In this document: one piece after another, positions 1 to 5,322 of the stretch | Layout of the letters: every line of letters starts with the position of its first letter | Numbering within the stretch: position 1 is the stretch's first letter | Assembly: GCA_016212245.1 (NCBI GenBank) | Contig: JACRGU010000109.1 | Span: 1 to 10,817, forward strand | From: Nitrospirota bacterium | GTDB lineage: Bacteria; Nitrospirota; Thermodesulfovibrionia; Thermodesulfovibrionales; SM23-35 | Reading direction: 5' to 3' | DNA: 10,817 nucleotides | Position numbers and translations under genes: made by a program | The notes under the pieces: generated by a model | What the model was told of the DNA's origin: nothing | The model's input: the letters and a program-made list of their open reading frames with translations, nothing else | Databases searched by the model: none

Positions 1-509
1 ATAAAGAAATCACTGAAACATTACATTTAAAATTGGGGAATATCTACCTTAAAGAAGGAGACTCAAGAAATACTGAACTGCCTGATAATTCTATTGATGG
101 AATTATAACCTCTCCACCATATTCTATTGCCCTTGATTATGTAGAAAATGATGCTCACTCATTAGAGGACATGGGTTATAAATTGAATGAAATTAGAGAA
201 GATTTTATCGGTGTGCGTGGAAAAGGAAGAGAACGAGTTGAATTATATAACAACGACATGAGGAAGTCTTATAGCGAAATGTATAGGATTTTAAAACCTA
301 ATAAATATGCCGTTATTGTTATAGGCAATGCCACTTATCAGGGGCAAGAAGTAAAGACGGTAGAATTTACTGTTGATTATATGACCGAGATTGGTTTTAA
401 GTTAGAAAAAAATATTCTGAAACTAATATTTGGTCTCTACAATGTAATGAAGAAATTTTTGAGGAGGTTGCATCATGGGTTTAGCCCAGCAACAGCTTTT
501 TCATATTAA
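1..509 (+). CDS. DNA methyltransferase, SPPY type (3' part only)
   Basis: C-terminal part of an AdoMet-dependent DNA methyltransferase of the N4-cytosine/N6-adenine (N6_N4_Mtase) superfamily. The frame is open to the left edge, so the gene starts outside the window; the TTG at 33 is not a convincing start. The diagnostic sequence is the catalytic motif IV TSPPY (bases about 108-122), preceded by a GDSRN...LPDNSIDGII stretch typical of the strand leading into it. The later ILKPNKYAVIVIGNAT and IFGLYNVM segments also fit the family. SPPY usually goes with N4-cytosine methylation. Motif I is not seen after motif IV, so it should lie upstream. The last 20 residues (KKFLRRLHHGFSPATAFSY) look unlike a usual end, and the frame runs 35 bases into the next gene, so a late frameshift is possible. 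It is the first visible gene of a restriction-modification operon. Confidence 0.85.
   Translation, partial: KEITETLHLKLGNIYLKEGDSRNTELPDNSIDGIITSPPYSIALDYVENDAHSLEDMGYKLNEIREDFIGVRGKGRERVELYNNDMRKSYSEMYRILKPNKYAVIVIGNATYQGQEVKTVEFTVDYMTEIGFKLEKNILKLIFGLYNVMKKFLRRLHHGFSPATAFSY
461..467 (+). promoter_or_regulatory. Strong ribosome binding site for the second methyltransferase
   Basis: GAGGAGG lies 7 bases before the ATG at 475, inside the end of the upstream methyltransferase gene. It fixes the start of the next gene and shows that the two genes are translated from one overlapping message. Confidence 0.75.
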
Positions 510-1989
510 ATCACCAATATCCCAGAAACACAGAAACAGAAAAAATTACAATCAATACTTTACCCCTGAATTTGCAGTAGAGAAAGCCCTTTCACTTATT
601 CCAGAAATAGAAGTCAAATATATAATTGACCCAACAGTGGGTAATGGTGTATTTCTCAAAGTAGCTTCAAAGAAATGGCAAAAAGCAAAATTATTCGGAA
701 TAGATATTGATAAAGATGTGATATCTGCATTGAATAAATCCAACTTATCAAATTCTTATTTTGCTTGTGGAGATAGTCTTTTACAAAAAACATGGGGCTT
801 GCTTGAAATTCAAGAAATTCTTTCAAAAGGAGGGTTTGACCTTGTAGTTGGAAATCCACCCTTCAGCAGTTGGTTTCATCGTATAGAATCAAAAGATATA
901 TTATCACTCTATGAATTGGGCAGGAACAACGGAAATGCAAAAAGAAGTCAGGCAATTGAAGTGCTTTTTATAGAATTATTTATAAGGATAGCCAAGAGAG
1001 ACGGCTTTATTGTAATTGTCCTTCCAGACGGCATTCTCTCTAATCCTCAATATCAATATGTAAGAGAGTTTATTTTAAAAAACACAAAAGTTTTACATAT
1101 TATTAGCCTTCCAAGAAATGTTTTTGCGGAGACATCAGCTAAAACAAGTATCCTTGTTTTAGAGAAGCAAAATAAAAATAATCTAAATTACTTTACAGAA
1201 TTACATGACGTAGAAAGAGCTGGAAGGATTAACAATACAGTCAAGGTTTCAGGAAAAGATTTAACAAAACGAATGGACTATTGCTATTACTATAATTTAC
1301 AAAAAAGCTCTTTACAGGAATTAATAGATAGAGGAGTAAAATTCAAAGAGCTAAAGGATGTTGTGATTTACTGTAAAACAGGCAAAACTCTTTATGGTGG
1401 AAAAAGGGAATTTTCAAAGAATGGGCTAAGATTTTTACATGCAACAAATATTACTGATATTGGAATAAATTATAAAAAAGATGAAAGGTTTATTAATCCT
1501 TCAAGTAAAATGAATTTTTTAAACGCGCACGCTAAAGTCGGTGATATATTATTTGTCAGAGTTGGGGTTGGCTGTGCTGGTAGGGTTGCTATTGTAGATA
1601 CTAAAAACGATGAAGGGGTTGCAACTGATTATATCCATATATTTAGAGTCAAAGGCATTAACCCATATTTTCTTGTTATATTTTTAAAAACAAAATACGG
1701 CAGAGAATTGATAAACCTTTTACGACACGGGGTAGGAACGGTTAGTATAAATAAAACCGACCTATTGTCTATACCGATACCTGTTGTGTCTGAAAAGATT
1801 CAACTTGAAGTTGAAAAACAATATAAAAATATTCTTGCTGAATATCGTATGACTGGAGATAGTGCATTAGTTGAAACAAAATTTCTCCCTTTAATATATC
1901 ACCTTGAAAAACAATTACAATGGATGAGTTCGGGTGGAGAAAAAAGGAGAGAGGAAAAAGAAAGGGTAGCTTGTTATGTGGAAATGTGA
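475..1989 (+). CDS. N6-adenine DNA methyltransferase with target-recognition domain (gamma class)
   Basis: A 504-residue AdoMet-dependent N6-adenine methyltransferase of the TaqI/HsdM-like gamma class. Motifs appear in the expected order: QYFTP (motif X region, residues 27-31), DPTVGNGVF (motif I, AdoMet loop, 52-60), FGIDID (motif II, 74-79), CGD (motif III, 98-100) and the catalytic NPPF (motif IV, 127-130). The C-terminal half (about 285-450) resembles an HsdS-like target recognition domain, with KVGDILFVRVG, GVATDYIHIFRV and GTVSINKTDLLSIPIP. The protein therefore probably recognises DNA by itself, as type II gamma methyltransferases do. The start is set by GAGGAGG at 461-467. It overlaps the preceding methyltransferase by 35 bases and the next gene by 14. 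A second methyltransferase beside it suggests an asymmetric recognition site, or one enzyme per strand. That is inference. Confidence 0.92.
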   Translation: MGLAQQQLFHIKSPISQKHRNRKNYNQYFTPEFAVEKALSLIPEIEVKYIIDPTVGNGVFLKVASKKWQKAKLFGIDIDKDVISALNKSNLSNSYFACGDSLLQKTWGLLEIQEILSKGGFDLVVGNPPFSSWFHRIESKDILSLYELGRNNGNAKRSQAIEVLFIELFIRIAKRDGFIVIVLPDGILSNPQYQYVREFILKNTKVLHIISLPRNVFAETSAKTSILVLEKQNKNNLNYFTELHDVERAGRINNTVKVSGKDLTKRMDYCYYYNLQKSSLQELIDRGVKFKELKDVVIYCKTGKTLYGGKREFSKNGLRFLHATNITDIGINYKKDERFINPSSKMNFLNAHAKVGDILFVRVGVGCAGRVAIVDTKNDEGVATDYIHIFRVKGINPYFLVIFLKTKYGRELINLLRHGVGTVSINKTDLLSIPIPVVSEKIQLEVEKQYKNILAEYRMTGDSALVETKFLPLIYHLEKQLQWMSSGGEKRREEKERVACYVEM

Positions 1990-2182
1990 GATGTGCAAAC
2001 AAAAATTTAATGATGAAACGATGGCAGTAGAAGTAAAATTTGGTTATGTTGATAGCGAAGACGCAGCAAAAGATGGAGACCAATACATGGCATTTAATAC
2101 AGAAAATGCCTGGGCCCCATTATGTGATGACTGTGCAATTGCCTATATTAAAGGAGAGAAAGTCTATGTCTCAAGATCCTAA
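1976..2182 (+). CDS. Small CxxC/CxxC zinc-ribbon-like protein
   Basis: A 68-residue protein with paired cysteines at positions 4/7 (CEMC) and 50/53 (CDDC), the layout of a small zinc-binding knuckle protein. There is no helix-turn-helix visible, so it does not look like a classical restriction-modification controller (C) protein. It overlaps the methyltransferase stop by 14 bases and the next gene by 17, which argues that it is a real member of the operon and not a chance reading frame. The middle (residues 14-45) is acidic and polar. I do not recognise the family. It could be an accessory DNA-binding subunit of the restriction system or a regulator. Confidence 0.7.
   Translation: MWKCEMCKQKFNDETMAVEVKFGYVDSEDAAKDGDQYMAFNTENAWAPLCDDCAIAYIKGEKVYVSRS
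2151..2158 (+). promoter_or_regulatory. Ribosome binding site deciding the start at 2166
   Basis: AAGGAGAG ends 7 bases before the ATG at 2166. An ATG at 2040 in the same frame lies deep inside the previous gene and has no comparable site, so 2166 is preferred. Confidence 0.65.
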
Positions 2183-2702
2183 AGACATTTTAAAAATGTT
2201 TACAAAAAAGTGTAAAGACCATCTTAATTTTGTGAAAATTCCTGTAAAGATAGGAAAATACAAAATTGAACTTTCTTCAAGAACATTGTCCGATGTAATT
2301 GAAAAACATACAGTTGATTACATGATAGACTATTTTGGTAAGGATAAAGTTCAGTTCAAAAACTGGCGTGGTTATGATGTCATTATAATTCTTCTTGAAC
2401 AAACTATTTATGTGAACATCAAGACCCAAGAGTATAATGAGATTCTTGATGCCACATGGCTTTTCAGTGCTTCTGTGGTTAAGGAATTACAGAAACAGAA
2501 AATTTTTGAGTATCTCTACTGCATCAAGTTTGAATATATCAAAGAAAACCGAGTTTTTCTTGAATTTCCATTCGCAAAAGTTGCAGGTCCGTTATCAAAA
2601 GTAGATTTGGTTTATTACACTAAAGGAGAGAAACCACCTTGTAAGCTACGGACGGAGTTTAATGGGACACACTGCCATTTGAGAAATGAATTTTATGAAT
2701 GA
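2166..2702 (+). CDS. Uncharacterised protein of the restriction-modification operon, possible nuclease subunit
   Basis: A 178-residue protein I cannot assign with certainty. The start at 2166 is chosen for its ribosome binding site (AAGGAGAG at 2151-2158) and its 17-base overlap with the CxxC protein. The centre reads GYDVIIILLEQTIYVNIKTQ: an aspartate at residue 71 followed by a hydrophobic beta hairpin ending in N-I-K (84-86). This resembles a degenerate PD-(D/E)XK core in which the usual glutamate is asparagine, as some type II restriction enzymes show. The following segment (DATWLFSASVVKEL) would be a helix. No membrane segment or signal peptide is seen. By position, between a methyltransferase pair and a clear nuclease gene, it is probably a restriction enzyme or a partner subunit. 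This is suggestive only. Confidence 0.6.
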   Translation: MSQDPKDILKMFTKKCKDHLNFVKIPVKIGKYKIELSSRTLSDVIEKHTVDYMIDYFGKDKVQFKNWRGYDVIIILLEQTIYVNIKTQEYNEILDATWLFSASVVKELQKQKIFEYLYCIKFEYIKENRVFLEFPFAKVAGPLSKVDLVYYTKGEKPPCKLRTEFNGTHCHLRNEFYE

Positions 2703-3183
2703 AGGTATTTTTATTGCGAGTCCAAACGAGTTAGGAAATAATGAAGTAGGAAATGATATAGAGCCATTTATTAAAAAGGCTTTGAACTTTTTGAATCTAA
2801 ATGCAGATGTTCCAACTGGTCCAAGCGGTAGTAAGAAAGCTACTGGATACCCTGATATATTATTCTGGTTTAGTAAAAAACCATATTATTTAGAGTGCAA
2901 AACTTACAATGCTGAAAATATTGCAACAACTCAAAGAAGTTTTTATTTTTCGCCATCCGATGAATTCAAGGTTATCTACGATGCACCGCATTTCTTGATG
3001 TCCTTTGAGATTTATGTCGCTGGAGAATCTGGCAGGAATCATGTTTACAAGTGCAAGCATTACAAAATCTTATCTCTGGAGTCTTTATCCCTTGATGTCA
3101 AATATGAGTTTAACTCTGATAACAAGCGGATGTATTCGGGAGAATGCGGAACAATAATATTAGACGAAGGTGAAATCGAATAA
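2686..3183 (+). CDS. PD-(D/E)XK family nuclease, probable restriction endonuclease
   Basis: A 165-residue protein with a clear PD-(D/E)XK signature: P56-D57 in GYPDILFWF, then E70-C71-K72 in YYLECKTYN, with twelve residues between D57 and E70. This is the metal-binding and catalytic core of the restriction-endonuclease-like fold. A conserved-looking TTQRSFYFSPS stretch follows (81-91). The small size and lack of other domains fit a type II restriction subunit. The ATG at 2686 overlaps the upstream gene by 17 bases; an alternative ATG at 2695 overlaps by 8, and neither has a strong ribosome binding site. It is the last gene of the operon. Its stop is followed within about 20 bases by the left half of an attC-like sequence and the insertion sequence. 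The target sequence cannot be inferred. Confidence 0.78.
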   Translation: MNFMNEGIFIASPNELGNNEVGNDIEPFIKKALNFLNLNADVPTGPSGSKKATGYPDILFWFSKKPYYLECKTYNAENIATTQRSFYFSPSDEFKVIYDAPHFLMSFEIYVAGESGRNHVYKCKHYKILSLESLSLDVKYEFNSDNKRMYSGECGTIILDEGEIE

Positions 3184-3190
3184 AAGAAAT

Positions 3191-3206
3191 ATAACCGCAC
3201 ATAACA
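3191..3206 (+). other. Left half of a disrupted attC-like site
   Basis: The bases ACATAACA (3199-3206) match the 5' core of integron attC sites (consensus RYYYAAC, one mismatch) and lie just after the stop of the nuclease gene, where an attC site stands in a gene cassette. The partner half begins at 4856, on the far side of the insertion sequence. Joining the two across the shared CA restores a TAACAATTC block. The 3' core at 4889-4895 contains GTTA, complementary to the TAAC here. Confidence 0.5.
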
Positions 3207-3219
3207 CTTATAAGGCCTC
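3206..3219. repeat. Subterminal inverted repeat, left copy
   Basis: ACTTATAAGGCCTC here matches the reverse complement of 4839-4853 (ACTTATTAAGGCCTC) apart from one extra T. It marks the transposase-distal (3') end of the element. Confidence 0.8.
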
Positions 3220-3372
3220 GCTCTGTCAAGAGAAAAAACGATCCTGATCGGAAAATTTAATAAGATAAATTTCCTTATTTATTTTAAAAGACCGTTACCA
3301 GTTCTGACTTTATTTCCATAAACGGTTTCAGATCAAAGTCTGCACCAAACACTTATCGATGTTCGATAGCCA

Positions 3373-3407
3373 GGCTTCATGGAATAAATTGAAAATTCCG
3401 TGAAGCC
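3373..3407. other. 13-bp stem-loop in the IS non-coding region
   Basis: GGCTTCA (3373-3379) pairs with TGAAGCC (3401-3407), and GGAAT (3381-3385) with ATTCC (3395-3399). One T/G mismatch lies between them and the loop is nine bases. It overlaps an alternative stem (AAGTCTG 3336-3342 with CAGGCTT 3371-3377) that would enclose the candidate donor loop, so the two folds compete. Confidence 0.7.
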
Positions 3408-3414
3408 GACGACA

Positions 3415-3444
3415 GTGGAGAGACCATTGGGTCTTGTTCTCCAC
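3415..3444. other. Stem-loop with bulge in the IS non-coding region
   Basis: GTGGAGA (3415-3421) pairs with TCTCCAC (3438-3444). Directly inside it GACC (3422-3425) pairs with GGTC (3430-3433) around an ATTG loop, leaving a TTGT bulge on one side. This is a strong, compact structure of the kind expected in a functional RNA. Confidence 0.7.
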
Positions 3445-3468
3445 GGCATAGAAACTATTTTGAACCCT

Positions 3469-3552
3469 TATACCGTCCTCATCAAAGGTATAGCTAAGGG
3501 CATGAATGCCTTTCCAGTTAGCTTCAGGCTCGGGTAAGGGGCAGAACCCTTA
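3469..3552. other. Three consecutive small hairpins in the IS non-coding region
   Basis: TATACC/GGTATA pair at 3469-3474 and 3487-3492. AAGGGCA/TGCCTTT pair at 3496-3502 and 3507-3513 around TGAA, with one wobble. TAAGGG/CCCTTA pair at 3535-3540 and 3547-3552 around six bases. The last one competes with the CCCT/AGGG stem that closes the candidate target loop. Confidence 0.6.
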
Positions 3553-3623
3553 ACAATCTTTATATGTTATGAGGGACCGGGTGTCCTAATCAAACGCAAG
3601 TGGCACCGGGCTCTTTATTGCAT

Positions 3624-3674
3624 GATGCTCCATTCATGGTCAAAGCCATATACAAAAAGTGTATTAAGAGCATC
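3624..3674. other. Branched structure: outer stem enclosing two hairpins
   Basis: GATGCTC (3624-3630) pairs with GAGCATC (3668-3674). Inside lie ATGG/CCAT (3636-3639 with 3646-3649) and ATACA/TGTAT (3650-3654 with 3660-3664). A closed three-way arrangement in 51 bases is unlikely in unconstrained DNA and supports a structured RNA here. Confidence 0.6.
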
Positions 3675-3694
3675 AAACGGACTTAACCCATATG

Positions 3695-3709
3695 GCGCCA
3701 GTTAGGCGC
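3695..3709. other. GC-rich hairpin just after the transposase stop
   Basis: GCGCC (3695-3699) and GGCGC (3705-3709) pair around AGTTA, 23 bases past the transposase stop on the minus strand. It could be the 5' stem of the guide RNA or a weak end-of-gene structure. No T-run follows on the minus strand, so it is not a standard terminator. Confidence 0.5.
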
Positions 3710-3731
3710 ACAGGCTCATCCGATCCCAACC

Positions 3732-4775
3732 TTATTTCGCAAAAAACGTTACTGGATGAAACACCTCTTTTCTTTTAAGGATGTAATAGATGGCTCTTGC
3801 CAGCTTATGGGCAAGGATGGTCATAGATTTTGCCTTGCCGTGTTTCCTCATAAGTTTATCCCTGTACTTTCTTGCCTGGGGGTTTCTCCTGAGAAACAGA
3901 ACGGCAGCTTCGGAGAAGGCCCACTTCAGATGGACATTGCCGATCTTTTTACCTGAAGTGCCCATGTATTTGCCTGAGGATTCCTTTGCAGATTTGACCA
4001 GTCGGCAATAGGAGACAAAATCCTGAACTCTGGAGAAACGGTTTATATCATGGATTTCATACAGTATAGTCATTCCAAGAACTCTTCCTATTCCAGGTAT
4101 GGAGCGAATCCGGAAATAGGAATCGGCATCATGCACCTTGGCAGTCAGGGATAGTTCATGTTCGAGTCTCAAAAGCAAAGGATTATAGAAGTTCAGAAGA
4201 CTGAGGTCAAGCTGGATGCTCTTCTGTACCGCTTCATCAGGGAACCTTTCAGCAACACCCTCTCTATTGGCTTTATAGGCTATTTTCTTGCCTATATCTG
4301 GAAGATTGTACTGATAGTTGGTATTCTGTACATGTGCAAGCAGTTCAGCCCTTTTTCTGACAAGATGGGTTCTTCTTCTCAGGAGGTCTCTTGTTGAGCG
4401 CATTTCCTGTGGATAGACATAGGCCATGGGTATCATGCCACCTCTGAGAAGTACAGCGATTTTATGAGCGTCTATTTTGTCGTTTTTGGCTTTCCCCCCA
4501 TGAATGGCTTTCATGTACAGGGCATGACCAAGGACAAAAGGAATGTTTTCTTGAGTACAGAGGTCAGCCAGCCAGTACCATAGAAACAGACATTCAACAG
4601 CAACAACAATGTCTTCACGATATGGTGCAATGGTTTTCAGAAATACTTCAGGATTTGTTCTGATGTTTCTGTGAAGCAAGATTTCTCCTTCCTGATTGAT
4701 GATGCAAAGATACATACTCTTTGCATGAAGATCAATTCCGCAATAAAATTTGTGTGTTTTGGTGTAAAATCTCAT
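3732..4775 (-). CDS. IS110/IS1111 family DEDD transposase
   Basis: A 347-residue recombinase of the IS110 family. The N-terminal RuvC-like DEDD domain shows D15 (GIDLH), E61 (VAVECLFLWYW), D99 and D102 (KNDKIDAHKIA), the four metal-binding acids. The C-terminal Transposase_20 domain begins with the helix-hairpin-helix-like SIPGIG (225-230) and carries SSGKYMGTSGKKIGN (266-280). This region supplies the catalytic serine of the family; by position S266/S267 are candidates, but I cannot assign it firmly. Length is normal and no frameshift is seen, so the enzyme appears intact. The start has a good ribosome binding site (AGGAGG, plus-strand 4782-4787). In this family the enzyme works with an RNA encoded in the element that pairs with donor and target DNA; here that RNA should lie 3' of the gene. 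Confidence 0.95.
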   Translation of the reverse strand: MRFYTKTHKFYCGIDLHAKSMYLCIINQEGEILLHRNIRTNPEVFLKTIAPYREDIVVAVECLFLWYWLADLCTQENIPFVLGHALYMKAIHGGKAKNDKIDAHKIAVLLRGGMIPMAYVYPQEMRSTRDLLRRRTHLVRKRAELLAHVQNTNYQYNLPDIGKKIAYKANREGVAERFPDEAVQKSIQLDLSLLNFYNPLLLRLEHELSLTAKVHDADSYFRIRSIPGIGRVLGMTILYEIHDINRFSRVQDFVSYCRLVKSAKESSGKYMGTSGKKIGNVHLKWAFSEAAVLFLRRNPQARKYRDKLMRKHGKAKSMTILAHKLARAIYYILKRKEVFHPVTFFAK

Positions 4776-4781
4776 ATAGGG

Positions 4782-4787
4782 CCTCCT
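4782..4787 (-). promoter_or_regulatory. Ribosome binding site of the transposase
   Basis: On the minus strand AGGAGG stands six bases before the ATG at 4775, which confirms the transposase start. Confidence 0.7.
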
Positions 4788-4813
4788 GTTAATTAGTTTT
4801 GAGTGCTACATCT

Positions 4814-4829
4814 TACCGCTTTTGCGGTA
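4814..4829. other. Perfect hairpin in the transposase leader
   Basis: TACCGC (4814-4819) and GCGGTA (4824-4829) pair around TTTT, between the right inverted repeat and the transposase ribosome binding site. It may block incoming transcription or take part in recognition of the element end. Confidence 0.6.
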
Positions 4830-4838
4830 TATTTAAAG

Positions 4839-4853
4839 GAGGCCTTAATAAGT
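4839..4853. repeat. Subterminal inverted repeat, right copy
   Basis: GAGGCCTTAATAAGT is the inverted partner of 3206-3219, differing by one inserted base. It marks the transposase-proximal end of the element, two bases inside the CA border. Confidence 0.8.
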
Positions 4854-4855
4854 AT

Positions 4856-4897
4856 CAATTCACTCCAGCCGACGGCGTAAAATGCCGCGTTAGAAGC
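4856..4897 (+). other. Right half of an attC-like recombination site
   Basis: The bases CAATTCACTCCAGCCGACGG (4856-4875) closely follow the well-known 5' arm of integron attC sites (AACAATTCRTTCAAGCCGACG). The segment ends in GCGTTAGAA (4887-4895), close to the GTTRRRY core (last base differs). A short stem CGGCGT/ATGCCG (4873-4878 with 4882-4887) lies between. The usual second arm before the GTT core, of about ten bases, is missing, so the site may be a shortened or decayed attC. Its left half is at 3199-3206, beyond the insertion sequence. Confidence 0.6.
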
Positions 4898-4931
4898 ACA
4901 ATTTGTTGATTAACATTGTTGATCCCAATAA

Positions 4932-5199
4932 GGACATCCTCATAAAGAAATAACAGAAGAGAACTTCATTCTTGCACAATCAATCAAGGACGAGATGATG
5001 GCAGAGACCATAGCATATTATCTGACAAATGAGACCGTGGGAATGCCATTGATTGTTATAGCAGGCAGATGGCATATCGAGCAGAGACTTGGAATACCAG
5101 GAAGGGTTAAACAAAAGATTAGTGAGAAGGGGAAATCCATATCAGATGTTCTGATAGTTTCTGCTTATACCAAATTAACCAGATGTTCTGATAAAATAG
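4932..5199 (+). pseudogene. 3' remnant of a ChaN-like (DUF399) haem-binding protein gene
   Basis: From the first codon after a stop at 4929 the frame reads GHPHKEITEENFILAQ, then DEMMAETIAYYL, then VIAGRWHIEQRLGIPGR. These are the C-terminal landmarks of the ChaN/DUF399 family (the AQ...DE.MAE.IA helix and the G..H...GIP.R segment). These proteins are usually about 250-300 residues, so well over half is missing, including the N-terminal EXXH-type region. The frame has no sensible end: it runs on through the tRNA. A one-base shift near 5173 would give PDVLIK and a stop at 5197-5199, ten bases before the tRNA, which looks like the old end. The break on the left coincides with the attC-like/insertion-sequence segment. 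I infer that the foreign block truncated chaN. Confidence 0.65.
5189..5197 (+). promoter_or_regulatory. Possible extended -10 promoter for the tRNA gene
   Basis: TGATAAAAT is an extended -10 box (TGn plus TAAAAT) ending 12 bases before the tRNA. No good -35 box is seen at the usual distance, which extended -10 promoters can do without. Confidence 0.35.
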
Positions 5200-5209
5200 T
5201 TACATGCAT

Positions 5210-5307
5210 GGGAGCGGATAGGGTTCTGGTGTCCCTCATGGACTTCAAATCCAGTGTTTCCCGCCAAAAGCAGGAAGGGTGGGTTCGATTCCCACACGCT
5301 CCCGCCA
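5210..5307 (+). tRNA. selC: tRNA-Sec (anticodon UCA)
   Basis: Selenocysteine tRNA of 98 bases with encoded CCA, which reads UGA codons in selenoprotein messages with SelB. The acceptor arm GGGAGCG (5210-5216) pairs with CGCTCCC (5297-5303), then discriminator G5304 and CCA 5305-5307. The eighth acceptor pair expected in bacterial tRNA-Sec would be G-A here. The anticodon arm is TGGACTTCAAATCCA with TCA at 5245-5247, the same core as E. coli selC. The long variable arm is TTTCC...GGAAG, and the T arm is GTGGG-TTCGATT-CCCAC (5279-5295). The gene starts ten bases after the probable old end of the chaN remnant and is followed after 13-15 bases by cobA-hemD. No selA, selB or selD lies in the window. 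selC is a common integration neighbourhood for islands. Confidence 0.93.
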
Positions 5308-5322
5308 ATCTGAAAGAAAGTG

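Larger units (their letters stand above)
3225..3725 (-). ncRNA. Candidate bridge RNA / seekRNA region of the IS1111 element
   Basis: About 500 bases without a gene, 3' of the transposase, where IS1111-group elements are known to encode their guide RNA. The stretch is full of inverted repeats (listed separately). Reading the minus strand, two spots look like guide loops. At 3571-3551 the RNA carries CATAACA, identical to the left target half plus the CA core, then 8 bases after CATAAC comes ATTGTTA, whose ATTG pairs with CAAT of the right half. A CCCT/AGGG stem (3547-3550 with 3572-3575) closes this loop. At 3368-3350 it carries TATC, then 8 bases, then ATAAGTG, which pairs with CACTTAT at the joined element ends. 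Order (target loop, then donor loop) and 8-base spacing agree. The matches are short, the RNA ends are unknown, and guide assignment is inference. Confidence 0.5.
3207..4855 (-). mobile_element. IS110 family (IS1111 group) insertion sequence
   Basis: The element holds one DEDD transposase (minus strand, 3732-4775), a short 5' leader of about 80 bases and a long non-coding 3' part of about 500 bases. Inverted repeats lie near, not at, the ends: CTTAT-AAGGCCTC at 3207-3219 and, inverted, CTTATTAAGGCCTC at 4839-4852. The shared core TAAGGCCTC is 9 bases. Subterminal repeats and non-coding DNA downstream of the transposase are the known layout of the IS1111 group. The dinucleotide CA stands at both borders (3205-3206 and 4856-4857). 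If CA is the exchange core, the empty site is ACATAA-CA-ATTCACTCC and the joined ends are AAGTAT-CA-CTTATAAGG. No longer target duplication is seen, as expected for this family. The exact border is inferred from the attC-like target. Confidence 0.85.

Noticed and set aside
1769..2083. Minus-strand 104-residue frame over the end of the N6 methyltransferase
   Set aside because: It is antisense to two convincing genes; its composition is that of a low-GC shadow frame.
2040..2165. A longer version of the 178-residue protein starting at ATG 2040
   Set aside because: The extra 42 residues lie entirely within the CxxC protein gene and have no ribosome binding site, whereas 2166 has AAGGAGAG at the right distance.
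3206..3220. A longer direct target duplication around the insertion sequence
   Set aside because: Only the dinucleotide CA is shared by the two borders, in line with the IS110 family, so no longer duplication can be claimed.
3577..3611. ACCGGG repeated at about 3576 and 3605 as part of an inverted repeat
   Set aside because: The two copies are in direct, not inverted, orientation and do not pair; six bases twice is not significant.
3756..4397. Plus-strand reading frames opposite the transposase
   Set aside because: They are antisense to an intact transposase, show no recognisable motifs and have no ribosome binding sites.
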